From an uncultured Cohaesibacter sp. (lineage in GTDB: Bacteria; Pseudomonadota; Alphaproteobacteria; Rhizobiales; Cohaesibacteraceae): DNA of 64,000 bases. Every line of letters starts with the position of its first letter. Position 1 is the first letter of the stretch. Made by a program: the position numbers and the translations under genes. This document shows, in pieces, positions 1-8,375 of the stretch. A model generated the notes under the pieces. It saw nothing but the letters and a program-made list of their open reading frames with translations, searched no databases and was not told the DNA's origin. The stretch covers positions 846,775 through 910,774 of the forward strand of contig NZ_OY781091.1 of the NCBI RefSeq assembly GCF_963676275.1, in the 5' to 3' direction.

Positions 1-421
1 TGATTCGGAAGGACAGGGGATCCCCTTCCTTGACATTGCCGAAAATGGAGGAGCCCGCCTTGTTGGCAAAGCGTACGATGCCGCGCCGGTCCAGAATGAA
101 GCAGGGATCGGGCAATGCTGCGGCAAGCTTGCGCATGCTGACATCTGGCACGATGGCCCGGCGCCGGGCCTCCACCTTGGCTTTCAGGCGTGTGACCTTG
201 CGTCTGCGCGGCAGAAACATCGTGGCCAGCAGCACGGCAACCAGAATGGCCCCTGCGCGCCAGATTTCACCGTCTCCCTGAATGGCAATCCAGAGAAGAC
301 CAACGGACAGAACAAGCAAGGTCCAGCGGGCGCTATAGAGCCTGTTGAGAGGTCCGCCTCCCAAAATGCGGTCCAGATCTGCTGTTGTTCCCAGTCCGGG
401 TTTGCGCTTGTCGAATGCCAT
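1..421 (-). CDS. PhoR-like sensor histidine kinase, N-terminal part (cut by window edge)
   Basis: The ATG lies at 421-419 and the frame stays open to base 1, giving 140 residues of the N-terminus. There are two hydrophobic segments (about residues 37-50 and 56-72, the second ending in LLATMFLP), a basic stretch PRRRKVTRLKAKVEARRR, and the start of a PAS domain (LPDPCFILDRRGIVRFANKA). This is the order seen in membrane sensor kinases of the phosphate-regulon PhoR type, which sense at the membrane and phosphorylate a partner response regulator. The kinase core lies outside the window, so the PhoR assignment is by resemblance only. Confidence 0.7.
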   Translation of the reverse strand, partial: MAFDKRKPGLGTTADLDRILGGGPLNRLYSARWTLLVLSVGLLWIAIQGDGEIWRAGAILVAVLLATMFLPRRRKVTRLKAKVEARRRAIVPDVSMRKLAAALPDPCFILDRRGIVRFANKAGSSIFGNVKEGDPLSFRI

Positions 422-869
422 TGTTCAAATCCAGTTAAATCTATTCAAGAGATGGGCGCGGTGGTCGTCAGTAGAATCAACAAGCACTCTGCCAAAAGAA
501 AGCAACCATTTTGCTACAAACATCTACACAATGACCAATGATGTAAATTCGCATTAAAAATGGCCCAATAGGAGCGGGATTCAAGTTGTCGTGAAAAATG
601 TTGCAGGTGCCAATGGGCAATAGGGTGCCATGCTGGCGGTCGCAGCGGAAATCTGCCCGGTCTGTAATTCTATATATCTGAGTTATTTGGGAAAAAGAGG
701 GGTAACTTGAAAAACTGACATGCGGGCGAGGCCGCCAAGCTGCCGCCTATCGTGGAGGGTGACTTTGCTGTTGATATCTTGTCCGCCAGCAGGCGGCAGA
801 AGGAAGCAGAATCACAAGCGGCCTGCCGGGGGGACGGCAGGCCGACTGAATTGATCACTATCCTGAAGC
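422..869. other. Intergenic stretch between the kinase and apaG, with a hairpin
   Basis: No convincing gene. A small open frame on the minus strand (670-858) has no homology I recognise and no ribosome binding site. A perfect 9-bp stem (820-828 with 835-843, GGCCTGCCG/CGGCAGGCC, loop of 6) sits 27 bases beyond the apaG stop. It lacks a following T-run on the minus strand, so it is at best a Rho-assisted or mRNA-stabilising hairpin for apaG. The remainder should hold the kinase promoter. Confidence 0.5.
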
Positions 870-1268
870 TCAGTTCAGGATTTTTCCATTATCCGGGATA
901 TCGAGTGAAAAGGTTGGAATGGTGACCTCAAAGATCGTGCCATCATCCAGTTCCATCTCATAATATCCAGACATGAACCCACTTTCACTATCCAATGGGC
1001 AACCTGATGTGTATTTGAAGCAATTACCAGCCCCGATCAGCGGGCGTTCTCCGACCACACCGTGGCCGTGTACTTCCTGAATGCGTCCTTGCGCGTCAAC
1101 TATCCGCCAAAAGCGAGCCTGAAGCTGAATATTGTCCGGACTGTCATTCTGGATTTCGACATGATAGGTCCAAACATGTTGTCCTCTGTCGGGGGTCGAT
1201 TGCTCCGGTCGGTATTCCGGTACAACCATTACTTGTATTGATCCGGTTGTTGCTGTGTATTTCTGCAC
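870..1268 (-). CDS. apaG: ApaG (Co2+/Mg2+ efflux-associated domain protein)
   Basis: 132 residues, normal ApaG length (about 125-130). It is a single immunoglobulin-like beta-sandwich. The family signature GHGVVG lies at residues 68-73, followed by the conserved FKYTSGCPL, and the C-terminus IPTFSLD is typical. ApaG is linked to cation resistance and Ap4A metabolism, but its biochemical role is unsettled. In many alphaproteobacteria apaG lies beside metZ; here metZ is 4.7 kb away on the same strand, so the link is broken. It is transcribed alone, divergently from the gene at 1552. Confidence 0.93.
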   Translation of the reverse strand: MQKYTATTGSIQVMVVPEYRPEQSTPDRGQHVWTYHVEIQNDSPDNIQLQARFWRIVDAQGRIQEVHGHGVVGERPLIGAGNCFKYTSGCPLDSESGFMSGYYEMELDDGTIFEVTIPTFSLDIPDNGKILN

Positions 1269-1551
1269 TTGGTCCTCATACTCCGGTGGAACGATGGTTC
1301 ATGCTATGCTTGGCCATCGGAATAGAATGAAGAAAACAGAGTTATGTTTCCGGTAGAGCTCGCGAAGAGTTCATATAAATTGTTTAGCAAAGATTTGGCT
1401 AAAACAATATAGATATTTTTACCGGACATAAGGTTGTGATGTCAGAATTAGTATTAGAATTAGTTGAATCCACAGAAGGTAACAACTTACCAATACTGAT
1501 TAGGTAAAAATATTATAAGTCTAAGCATAATCAAAAGGCGAGTTTGTCGAC

Positions 1552-2202
1552 ATGTTGGATGCTAGGTTGAAAAAGATCATTGACCCAATTGTTGGACGTT
1601 GGGGGAAAAGATTGTACGCATTCGGGATATCTGCCAACAGGATTACATTGGCAGGCCTGCTGATTGGTGTGGCGGCTGCGGTATGCATCGCCTATGAGTT
1701 GTATTTATTCGCTCTGCTGCTCATGGGGCTCAGTCGCCTGATGGATGGGCTGGACGGCGCTGTCGCACGAGCCGGGAAAAAGACAGATCTTGGTGGCTAT
1801 CTGGATATTGTCTTTGACTTCATCTTCTATGGTCTCATTCCTCTGGCATTCGCCTTTGCGCGCCCTGAAAATGCTCTGCCCGCAGCAATTCTGCTGATGG
1901 CTTTTTATGCCAATGGCGCCAGCTTTCTGGCCTTCGCCATCATGGCGGAAAAGCGCGGTATAGCAACTGACAGCCATGGCTCCAAATCGCTCTATTTCAC
2001 GGGCGGTCTGGCTGAAGCGGGGGAGACCTACATTGCCTTTGCCCTTTTCTGCCTGTTGCCCGACTGGTTTGGCCTGATCGCCTGCATTTTCGCCGCCATG
2101 ACGGCAATCACCACGGTGTCCCGCATTTTGCAGGCCAAGGCACTGTTCGGGGGGATCATCACGCCGGATTTGGGCGAGAGCAAGGCGACCAAGGCTGAAT
2201 GA
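1552..2202 (+). CDS. CDP-alcohol phosphatidyltransferase family membrane protein
   Basis: 216 residues, strongly hydrophobic, about six membrane helices. The CDP-alcohol phosphotransferase signature is present: D65-x2-D68-G-x2-A-R followed by G-x3-D85-x3-D89 (within MDGLDGAVAR and GGYLDIVFD). The spacing between the AR and the following G is one residue shorter than the textbook x8, if counted strictly. Such enzymes transfer a phosphoalcohol from a CDP-linked donor (PgsA, PssA, Pcs types) in the inner membrane; the acceptor alcohol cannot be read from sequence. Upstream lies an AT-rich 283-bp region shared with divergent apaG. Confidence 0.9.
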   Translation: MLDARLKKIIDPIVGRWGKRLYAFGISANRITLAGLLIGVAAAVCIAYELYLFALLLMGLSRLMDGLDGAVARAGKKTDLGGYLDIVFDFIFYGLIPLAFAFARPENALPAAILLMAFYANGASFLAFAIMAEKRGIATDSHGSKSLYFTGGLAEAGETYIAFALFCLLPDWFGLIACIFAAMTAITTVSRILQAKALFGGIITPDLGESKATKAE

Positions 2203-2280
2203 GCCCATGTGGAAAGACAGGGGGACTTCGTTGCCACCCTGCGCCCTGCAAAGTCAGAGGCCCTGCCAAGATAGTGTTTT

Positions 2281-2709
2281 TTATGGCAGCAGCAGATGGC
2301 CGTCTTCGCCGATAGGGAAAGCACCCCAGGCCACTTCCCACATATAGCCGTCCGGATCTGAAAAATAGCCGCTATAGCCACCCCAGAAGGTGTCGCTTGC
2401 CGGCTTTCTCAGCTTCGCGCCTGCTTGCTCGGCCATGCGCAGCACATCGTCCACCTGTTGCCTTTCGCGGCAATTATGCGCCAGCACGATGCCGCATGGG
2501 CCTGCTTGCGGTCGGAAGGAGCCGTCAGGCACTTCTTCAGCCATGTTGCTGATCGGGTAGAGCGCCATCACCGTACCCCATGTCTTGAAGAAGGCGACGC
2601 CATCGCCTGCCTTGTAGCCGGTGGGCCAGCCAAGGCCATCCCGATAGAAGCGGACCGATATTTCCAGATCGGCAACGCCCAGCGTTACAAGCGAGATGCG
2701 TGGATCCAT
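2281..2709 (-). CDS. VOC (glyoxalase/bleomycin-resistance) superfamily protein
   Basis: 142 residues with two beta-alpha-beta-beta-beta modules. The first begins ISLVTLGVADLEISVRFY and the last contains the typical SGYFSDPDGYMWEV. The fold builds a metal or ligand site used by glyoxalases, dioxygenases and antibiotic-binding proteins; the substrate here is unknown. It stands alone and converges on the phosphotransferase gene, with 78 bases between the two stops. An open frame continuing across its start on the same strand has no family resemblance. Confidence 0.85.
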   Translation of the reverse strand: MDPRISLVTLGVADLEISVRFYRDGLGWPTGYKAGDGVAFFKTWGTVMALYPISNMAEEVPDGSFRPQAGPCGIVLAHNCRERQQVDDVLRMAEQAGAKLRKPASDTFWGGYSGYFSDPDGYMWEVAWGAFPIGEDGHLLLP

Positions 2710-3049
2710 GACTTTCTCTCCTGCCAGCCATTGCTTTTCCTGATGATGGAGACATCACCGCAGGAGCAAAGAATAATCGCTTCGTTGAGAAATGAGTTTC
2801 TGCAATTGCAGTTTGTACTCATGGAAATTGGCAAATCATGCTTCAATTTCGAGGTCGCTGCGTATGAAATTTTACTTATAACATGAACTTTGAGATCTCC
2901 TTTCTTGTAAAAGATCAGGTGCGTCAGCAGACTATGGCCAGAAAAGAAATGCAGGGCCGGGGAGGCCACTGGCTGCTTTAGCAACAAGAAACAAGTCATT
3001 CGAAAAGGCCGCTAACGAGTGGCGGGCAATGGCTCACACGGAGACACTC
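2710..3049. promoter_or_regulatory. Divergent promoter region of the VOC gene and the sulfur operon
   Basis: 340 bases between two divergent starts. It contains a perfect 12-bp palindrome CTGCAATTGCAG at 2800-2811, about 90 bases upstream of the VOC start and 240 upstream of the rhodanese start, a candidate operator. A GGAG at 3040-3043 sits 6-7 bases before the ATG at 3050 and decides that start over an in-frame ATG at 3029. No gene is seen here. Confidence 0.4.
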
Positions 3050-3994
3050 ATGAAAAAACTGCTATCACAGGCATTTGTGGCATTCGGGCTGTTCGCAAGC
3101 CCGACATTTGCGGCTGGCTTCGGTCCGCTGGTCACGCCTCAGGAGCTGAATGCAGCCACCGGTATAGACAAGCCCTTCATCATCGACATTCGCGGTGCCG
3201 ACAAGGATGGTGCCAGCCTGTTCGAGAAGGGGCATATCGCAGGGTCGGTCAATGCGCCTTATGGCCTCTTTCGCGGGCCGAAGGAAAATCCCGGCGAACT
3301 GGTAACCGAGGAACATCTCGAAAAGGTGCTTGGTGACATCGGGGCAGCAAAAGACCGCACCACCGTCATCGCCTATGAAGGGGCCACAATCACCGACTTC
3401 GGTGCGGCGGCACGCGTCTACTGGACCCTGAAATCTGCCGGCTTCACCGATATCGCCATTCTCAATGGTGGTCTGGACACCTGGCAGCAGCAGGGACTTG
3501 CGCTCGAAAGCGGTTCCGTTACCCCGCAGAAAAGCACCATTGACGTGACATTTTCTGACAAATGGCTGGCCTCACGCGATGAAATTCTCAAAATCGTCAA
3601 TGGTGAAGAAAAGGCGCGCCTCGTCGATGCCCGTCCGGAAGAATTCTGGAAAGGCGAGAAGAAGCATCCTGCTGCGGCCAAGCCGGGCACTCTGCCACAG
3701 TCTGAATATTTCGTGCATTCGAGCTGGTTCGATAACAAGCCGGTTATTGCCGATGCCGCCAAGGTCAAGGAACTGGCCTCCAAGGCAGGCTTTACCGGCG
3801 GTGAAGAGCTGGTCAGCTTCTGCAACACCGGCCACTGGGCCGCAACCAACTGGTTTGCCCTCTCCGAACTGGCGGGGCTTGACAATGTGAAGCTCTATCC
3901 GGAATCGCTGGTTGGCTATTCCAACGCAGGTTATGAGCTGGCCAACACGCCGGGCATCGTCCAGACGCTGATCAAACAGGTAACCGGTGGCTAA
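3050..3994 (+). CDS. Secreted tandem-rhodanese sulfurtransferase
   Basis: 314 residues from the ATG at 3050, which gives a clean Sec signal peptide (MKKLLSQAFVAFGLF, cleavage near SPTFA, residue 21). Two rhodanese modules follow, an inactive N-terminal one (FIIDIRGADKDG, HIAGSVNAP) and a C-terminal one with the active-site loop CNTGHWA (Cys258). The enzyme would move sulfane sulfur from thiosulfate or persulfides to an acceptor in the periplasm. It overlaps the next gene by 8 bases, so the sulfurtransferase and a YeeE transporter are translationally coupled, suggesting periplasmic thiosulfate or persulfide handling coupled to uptake. Confidence 0.9.
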   Translation: MKKLLSQAFVAFGLFASPTFAAGFGPLVTPQELNAATGIDKPFIIDIRGADKDGASLFEKGHIAGSVNAPYGLFRGPKENPGELVTEEHLEKVLGDIGAAKDRTTVIAYEGATITDFGAAARVYWTLKSAGFTDIAILNGGLDTWQQQGLALESGSVTPQKSTIDVTFSDKWLASRDEILKIVNGEEKARLVDARPEEFWKGEKKHPAAAKPGTLPQSEYFVHSSWFDNKPVIADAAKVKELASKAGFTGGEELVSFCNTGHWAATNWFALSELAGLDNVKLYPESLVGYSNAGYELANTPGIVQTLIKQVTGG

Positions 3995-5126
3995 TCCCGT
4001 GACCGACATCACAGCACCATTTGAGACCCCTTCCAAGGGGTCTCGTCTGTTCGCAAGGGCTGTCCTGATCGGGGCAACCCTCGCTCTCATTCTGGCTCTG
4101 ATGGCCTCCGCAGGCGTCCGCTATGGGCTGTTGCTGGCCATCGGGGTCGGTTTTGGTTTGACCCTTGAAGGCCTGCGCTTCGGCTTTGCCGGGCCATGGC
4201 GCGCCATGATCCTGCGGCGGGAACCGGCGGGCCTTCTGGCCCAGCTGATCGCCATTGCGCTGGTTGCGCTGGTCGCCTTTCCCCTGCTGTCGGGCGATCA
4301 TCCCGAATTGATCGGTGCCCATGCAGCCATTGGCTGGGCAATGGTGGGCGGTGCCTTTGTTTTTGGCGCGGCGATGCAACTGGTGCTCGGCTGTGGCTCG
4401 GGCACGCTGGTCAATGCGGGAAGCGGCAATCCGGTGAGCGTTCTGGCCTTGCCCTTCTTCATCATCGGAGCCTTCGCCGGTTCCTACCATCTGCTCTGGT
4501 GGACCGAGCTGGGCCATCTGCCCCTGATCACATTGAGCGGCAAGGCAGGCCTTGGCATAACCCTTCTGGGGCTTCTGTTCATCGGGCTCATTGCTCTGGC
4601 CATCGCTCCGAAACAGGCCCGCAACATACCGCACCGCCTGCTTCTGGCCGCACTTCTGCTGTCAGGGCTTGCAGTGGCCAATTTCGTGGTCGCCGGACAG
4701 CCATGGGGTGTCGTCTATGGTCTGGGACTGTGGGGGGCGAAAGTCACCAGCGCATTGGGTGCCGATCTTTCCGCCTCGGCCTATTGGGCGAGCGAGGCTC
4801 ATCAGGAACGCCTTGGGGCGAGCCTTCTGACCGATACCACCTCGCTCACCGATATCGGAATCATTCTGGGGGCCTTCATCGTCGCGATCTGGCGTTCGGG
4901 CTTCAAGACAAGGCTGCCATCCCTGCCTGCGCGAGCATGGATCGCGGCGATTATCGCCGGTTTCCTGCTCGGCTATTCGTCCCGTCTGGCGCTGGGCTGC
5001 AATGTCGGAGCCTTTTTCTCGGGCATCTCGACCGGCAGTCTGCATGGTTGGGCATGGTTCATCGCAGCCTTTGCCGGATCATGGGTCGGTATCCGCCTGC
5101 GCAAACCGTTTGGGCTGGAGGGCTAG
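3987..5126 (+). CDS. YeeE/YedE family sulfur-compound transporter
   Basis: 379 residues with about ten hydrophobic segments. The two family signatures are a loop GCGSGTLVNAGSGNP (Cys136) in the first half and LALGCNVGAFFSGISTG (Cys338) in the second; they place paired cysteines in the pore. Characterised YeeE proteins import thiosulfate, passing it along cysteines by transient S-S contacts. The start overlaps the rhodanese stop by 8 bases. A small membrane protein follows 4 bases downstream. Thiosulfate as substrate is an inference from family and partner. Confidence 0.9.
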   Translation: MANPVTDITAPFETPSKGSRLFARAVLIGATLALILALMASAGVRYGLLLAIGVGFGLTLEGLRFGFAGPWRAMILRREPAGLLAQLIAIALVALVAFPLLSGDHPELIGAHAAIGWAMVGGAFVFGAAMQLVLGCGSGTLVNAGSGNPVSVLALPFFIIGAFAGSYHLLWWTELGHLPLITLSGKAGLGITLLGLLFIGLIALAIAPKQARNIPHRLLLAALLLSGLAVANFVVAGQPWGVVYGLGLWGAKVTSALGADLSASAYWASEAHQERLGASLLTDTTSLTDIGIILGAFIVAIWRSGFKTRLPSLPARAWIAAIIAGFLLGYSSRLALGCNVGAFFSGISTGSLHGWAWFIAAFAGSWVGIRLRKPFGLEG

Positions 5127-5130
5127 AAAT

Positions 5131-5319
5131 ATGACGGCTTTCTGGACAAGCCGGGCATTACCGGCAACGGCAACCCTGCTGGCACTGCTCTCCCTGTTGA
5201 TCTTCGATCTCAACACGAGCAAGTCGCTCAACCCCTATCTGGCCCCTGCGGCCATCCAGCTGGGCTCGGATGAAGCGGCCAGCGGAGCCTTCTGTGCTCT
5301 CGTACCGCCGCAAAAATGA
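5131..5319 (+). CDS. Small single-span membrane protein of the YeeE operon
   Basis: 62 residues, starting at an ATG 4 bases after the YeeE stop, with GGAG in the preceding coding sequence. One hydrophobic segment (about residues 10-28, LPATATLLALLSLLIF) is followed by a short polar tail with a single Cys. I recognise no family. Position between yeeE and a strong terminator supports it as the third gene of the operon, perhaps a transporter accessory subunit. The role is unknown. Confidence 0.65.
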   Translation: MTAFWTSRALPATATLLALLSLLIFDLNTSKSLNPYLAPAAIQLGSDEAASGAFCALVPPQK

Positions 5320-5354
5320 GTGCCTGCTGGAGATAATTTATGGTGGTGTGAAAG

Positions 5355-5387
5355 ATCCGGGCGGCGATTCTCCGTCCGGATTTTCTA
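5355..5387 (+). terminator. Intrinsic terminator of the rhodanese/YeeE operon
   Basis: A 10-bp stem with one G-T pair (5355-5364 with 5372-5381, ATCCGGGCGG/CCGTCCGGAT) and a 7-base loop, followed by TTTCTATT. It lies 36 bases after the stop of the small membrane protein. Confidence 0.8.
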
Positions 5388-5406
5388 TTGCAGAATTGCG
5401 GGCGGT

Positions 5407-5847
5407 TCAGGCTGGCCTGCGTCCCTTGGAATAACGCCCGATCTGCTCCTCGCTGAGACGCGCCGTGCGTTTGGTCTCCTGACTGACAGGGCACCAGATC
5501 GTGCGCACGCTGGCCAGAATGCGATCATCACTTTGCCGGATGATATCGGTAAAGCGCTCGCATTTGTGATGCTCGTAATAGCCTACCCATGTGCGGGCTA
5601 TGAGCATTTCCCCCTCAAATGCCGGTCGTTTGTAATCAATCTCGTGGCGGGTGATCAGCCAGAACATCGTCGCGTGATCATCCTTGTGGGCGACAGCATC
5701 CCAATGGGCGGTGGCTGCTTCCTGCACCCAGCGCAGATAAACGGTGTTGTTGACATGCCCCATCATGTCGATATCGGACGCCTGCACTTCGATCGGCATG
5801 TCATAGGGGATGGTGGGATCTTTATCTGGGGTGGGGGATTGGGACAT
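5407..5847 (-). CDS. Hotdog-fold acyl-CoA thioesterase (4-hydroxybenzoyl-CoA thioesterase/YbgC type)
   Basis: 146 residues. The hotdog active-site helix DIDMMGHVNNTVYLRWVQEA near residues 25-44 has the aspartate/His-Val-Asn-Asn pattern of the YbgC/FadM group, which hydrolyses acyl-CoA thioesters in the cytoplasm. The second half YKRPAFEGEMLIARTWV matches the family. It lies 144 bases downstream of metZ but is separated from it by a terminator, so it is probably transcribed on its own. The acyl substrate is not predictable. Confidence 0.88.
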   Translation of the reverse strand: MSQSPTPDKDPTIPYDMPIEVQASDIDMMGHVNNTVYLRWVQEAATAHWDAVAHKDDHATMFWLITRHEIDYKRPAFEGEMLIARTWVGYYEHHKCERFTDIIRQSDDRILASVRTIWCPVSQETKRTARLSEEQIGRYSKGRRPA

Positions 5848-5920
5848 TTTGCTTTGCCTTTTGGACGTGATGGCTCAGTCTAGTCGAGGATCGGGGGCGG
5901 CTTCAAGGCAATCAGCAAAG

Positions 5921-5948
5921 CAAAAGGGACGTTTTTGGAAAACGCCCC
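5921..5948 (-). terminator. Intrinsic terminator of metZ
   Basis: On the minus strand a 10-bp stem with one G-T pair (5948-5939 with 5935-5926, GGGGCGTTTT/AAAACGTCCC), loop CCA, followed by TTTTG. It starts 43 bases beyond the metZ stop. Confidence 0.8.
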
Positions 5949-5990
5949 TTATTCCGCTTTTCACAATTGTGCTGTTTGCCCCGATCGCGA

Positions 5991-7187
5991 TCAGAGTGTG
6001 GCCAGAGCCTGTTCGAAATCATCCCAGAGATCTTCGAGATCTTCCAGACCGACCGAGAAACGCAGGGTGCCCTGACCGATACCGGCGGCAGCCAGTTGGT
6101 CGTCAGTGAGGCGCTGGTGCGTGGTGGTTGCCGGGTGCGTGATCAGGCTTTTCGCATCGCCCAGATTGTTGGAAATCTTGATGACCTTGAGCGCATTTTC
6201 CAGCTCGAAGGCCTTTGCCTTGCCGCCTGCGACATTCAGGGCAACCATGGTCGAGCCACCGCGCATCTGTTTGCGGCAGACGTCAGCCTGCGGATGATCG
6301 CCGCGACCAGGATAGAAAATCCGCTCGATCGCCTTATGCTCGGCCAGACGGTCGGCAAGGATTCCGGCGCTGCGGGTCTGCTCCTTGACGCGCAGAGGGA
6401 AGGTTTCAAGCCCCTTGAGCATGACCCAGGCATTGAAAGGCGACAGCGACGGGCCGGTATGGCGATGGATATCCTTGAATTCCTCTTCAAGAAACTGCTC
6501 GCTGGACAGGACAACACCACCCAGACACCGGCCCTGACCGTCAATATGCTTGGTGGCAGAATAGATGACCACGTCGGCCCCAAGCGCTAGCGGGCTCTGC
6601 CACAGGGCGGTGGCAAACACATTGTCCACCACCAGCTTGGCGCCTGCTTCATGGGCGATATCGGCCACTGCCGCAATATCGATCACCGAGAGCACAGGGT
6701 TGGTCGGGCTTTCAAGGAAACAGGCGCGCGTGTTTGGCCGCATGGCTGCCTTCCATTCCTCCAGCTTGGTGCCATCCACCAGCGTGCATTCCACACCAAA
6801 GCGCGGCAGCAGCTCCGAGACGATATAGAGGCAGGAGCCGAACAGGGCGCTGGCCGCAACCACATGATCGCCAGCCTTGACGCAGGAAAGCATCGCTGCG
6901 GTTACAGCTGCCATGCCGGAAGCGGTCCCGCGTGCTCCTTCCGCCCCTTCCAGAAGTGCCATCCGGCTTTCAAACATGGAAACGGTCGGGTTGGCATAGC
7001 GGGAATAGACATAGCCCGGCTCTTCGCCATTGAAGCGGGCTTCCTGTGCTTCTGCACTGTCATAGACATAGCCCTGGGTCATGAAGAGCGCTTCGGAGGT
7101 TTCCCCCCACTGCGAACGCAAAACGCCGCCATGCACCATTTCGGTGGCAGGGCGATAACCGGTTTCAGGTTTCTTTGTCTCAGACAT
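5991..7187 (-). CDS. metZ: O-succinylhomoserine sulfhydrylase
   Basis: 398 residues, full length for the Cys/Met-metabolism PLP family. The PLP lysine lies in SATKHIDGQG (Lys213), preceded by the cofactor aspartate in VVDNVFAT (Asp188). The N-terminus (ATEMVHGGVLRSQWGET, YVYSRYANPT) matches MetZ, which condenses O-succinylhomoserine with sulfide to homocysteine, the direct-sulfhydrylation route to methionine. The SAM-II riboswitch, promoter and attenuator upstream confirm the methionine role. Start ATG at 7187 with AGGA about 9 bases before it. Confidence 0.94.
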   Translation of the reverse strand: MSETKKPETGYRPATEMVHGGVLRSQWGETSEALFMTQGYVYDSAEAQEARFNGEEPGYVYSRYANPTVSMFESRMALLEGAEGARGTASGMAAVTAAMLSCVKAGDHVVAASALFGSCLYIVSELLPRFGVECTLVDGTKLEEWKAAMRPNTRACFLESPTNPVLSVIDIAAVADIAHEAGAKLVVDNVFATALWQSPLALGADVVIYSATKHIDGQGRCLGGVVLSSEQFLEEEFKDIHRHTGPSLSPFNAWVMLKGLETFPLRVKEQTRSAGILADRLAEHKAIERIFYPGRGDHPQADVCRKQMRGGSTMVALNVAGGKAKAFELENALKVIKISNNLGDAKSLITHPATTTHQRLTDDQLAAAGIGQGTLRFSVGLEDLEDLWDDFEQALATL

Positions 7188-7281
7188 GGCTCAATCCTGT
7201 TCTTGTTCCACCTTGTATCTGCCGCCATCGGGGCAACAGACAGGCAAGGCTCATTTTCACTTGGCTGACCGGATTTTGGAC

Positions 7282-7317
7282 AAAATAAAACCCGGCAACA
7301 TATTCAATATGGCCGGG
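7282..7317 (-). terminator. Leader terminator (attenuator) between the SAM-II riboswitch and metZ
   Basis: On the minus strand CCCGGC (7317-7312) pairs with GCCGGG (7296-7291), with an inner stem CATAT/ATATG and a 2-base bulge, followed by TTTTATTTTG. It stands about 20 bases after the riboswitch and 95 bases before the metZ ATG, so it can only end transcription early. This suggests transcriptional control by the riboswitch rather than, or as well as, masking of the ribosome site. Confidence 0.75.
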
Positions 7318-7337
7318 ATAGACGATTTTGCATCCCC

Positions 7338-7397
7338 GACCTTTTAGCAACATTCTTTTACGTGGCGGCAAGCCGGCCGGCTCAAATGACCACAAGT
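7338..7397 (-). promoter_or_regulatory. SAM-II riboswitch (metA motif)
   Basis: The minus strand carries the SAM-II core: GTGGTCATTTGAGCC, then GGCCGGCTTGCCGCCACG, then TAAAAGAATGTTGCTAAAAGG. GTGG (7393-7390) pairs with CCAC (7365-7362) as P1, and the 3' GCTAAAAGG forms the pseudoknot segment. SAM-II is known mainly from alphaproteobacteria, in front of methionine genes, and binds S-adenosylmethionine. Sequence order and position upstream of metZ make the call firm. Confidence 0.9.
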
Positions 7398-7404
7398 GCG
7401 ACAT

Positions 7405-7433
7405 TATGTACGCCCAAAGTTTGAAACTGTCAA
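7405..7433 (-). promoter_or_regulatory. metZ: metZ promoter
   Basis: On the minus strand TTGACA (7433-7428), a 17-base spacer and TACATA (7410-7405). The predicted start of RNA is near 7398, immediately before the riboswitch core, which fits a leader beginning with the aptamer. Confidence 0.65.
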
Positions 7434-7502
7434 TGCTGCGGCGGGGAAGGAGGCATGTCGCCGGGGCAGCGACCTTGCCCGACCAGACGCGGGCAGAGGG
7501 GC

Positions 7503-8174
7503 TCAGGAGTCCGATGCTACGCAATATTGGTGATAGGAACGGATCGTGCGGCTCAGCTTTCGGGTGTCACCGTTCAGAATATAGGTGCCGACCTTTTCCG
7601 GCAGATGCCGCATTTTCTTTTCCGATGAGCAGGTCTGGGTGATGTCATAGCTGCCCAACTTGTCAAAGCCATATTGTTTGACCAGACGCTGCTCGGCGCT
7701 TTCGGCAAACTCACCCCATATAACGCCTCTCAGGCCATGCTTTTCGCTGACGAAGTCCCAGATTTCCTTCTTGGCATTCTTCATTTTTTCTTCGATTTCC
7801 GGTTGAAAATGGAACTTCAGCAGGCTTTTGCTGGCATATTTCGAAGAGTCCAGCGAGGACTGTGTCACCGAATTGGTTTCCCTTAAATCGAGGCGGAATT
7901 CCTGCATTCGCAGGGAGTAGGGATCGGAGCAGTTTTGGGCGCTTTCGACACGATTGATAATCGTGCAGTCATGCACCCGGATCTGGCTGCCAAAGGCGAT
8001 GCTTGACGTTTCCGCCAGCGCCTTCTCGATGGAGCCTTCCATCTTCTGTACTTCCTGAGGACTGAAGAGAGGCTTGATCTTGGCATAGCTTTTTTCCTGC
8101 GTCAGGGCAAGAAAGCCGAGAGCTATGATTATGACCGAAAAAACAGTGATGGCGACGATGGCTTTTTTGTACAT
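7503..8174 (-). CDS. Unknown exported/anchored protein, paralogue A
   Basis: 223 residues from ATG 8174 (a TTG three codons earlier is possible). An N-terminal hydrophobic segment (KAIVAITVFSVIIIALGFLAL) precedes a soluble domain. Four cysteines, in VHDCTII, AQNCSDP, TQTCSSE and YHQYCVAS, match cysteines of the next gene, suggesting two disulfides in the periplasm. I recognise no family. It has 200 bases of spacer to its paralogue and no strong Shine-Dalgarno sequence. Both genes face away from dcd. Confidence 0.7.
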   Translation of the reverse strand: MYKKAIVAITVFSVIIIALGFLALTQEKSYAKIKPLFSPQEVQKMEGSIEKALAETSSIAFGSQIRVHDCTIINRVESAQNCSDPYSLRMQEFRLDLRETNSVTQSSLDSSKYASKSLLKFHFQPEIEEKMKNAKKEIWDFVSEKHGLRGVIWGEFAESAEQRLVKQYGFDKLGSYDITQTCSSEKKMRHLPEKVGTYILNGDTRKLSRTIRSYHQYCVASDS

Positions 8175-8375
8175 ATCAATCAAATGGATTTCTAAAAATG
8201 ACAGAATTTGCGACTGAGGTCATTTTGAATGAAACTGTTTTAAATTCATGCAGAGATATACTTAAAATTGAATCTTTATGTCTGCATATGTGGAGAATTT
8301 TCTTCAAGTTGCCAGAATTGATCTGCCCTGTCGGTTTGAAAATAAACTGATTTCCCGGTGACAGGGGCGGCATCT

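Noticed and set aside
30..281. 83-codon open frame at the left edge
   Set aside because: Antisense to the sensor kinase N-terminus, whose PAS motif is convincing.
670..858. 62-codon open frame downstream of apaG
   Set aside because: No ribosome site or homology; it contains the 9-bp hairpin.
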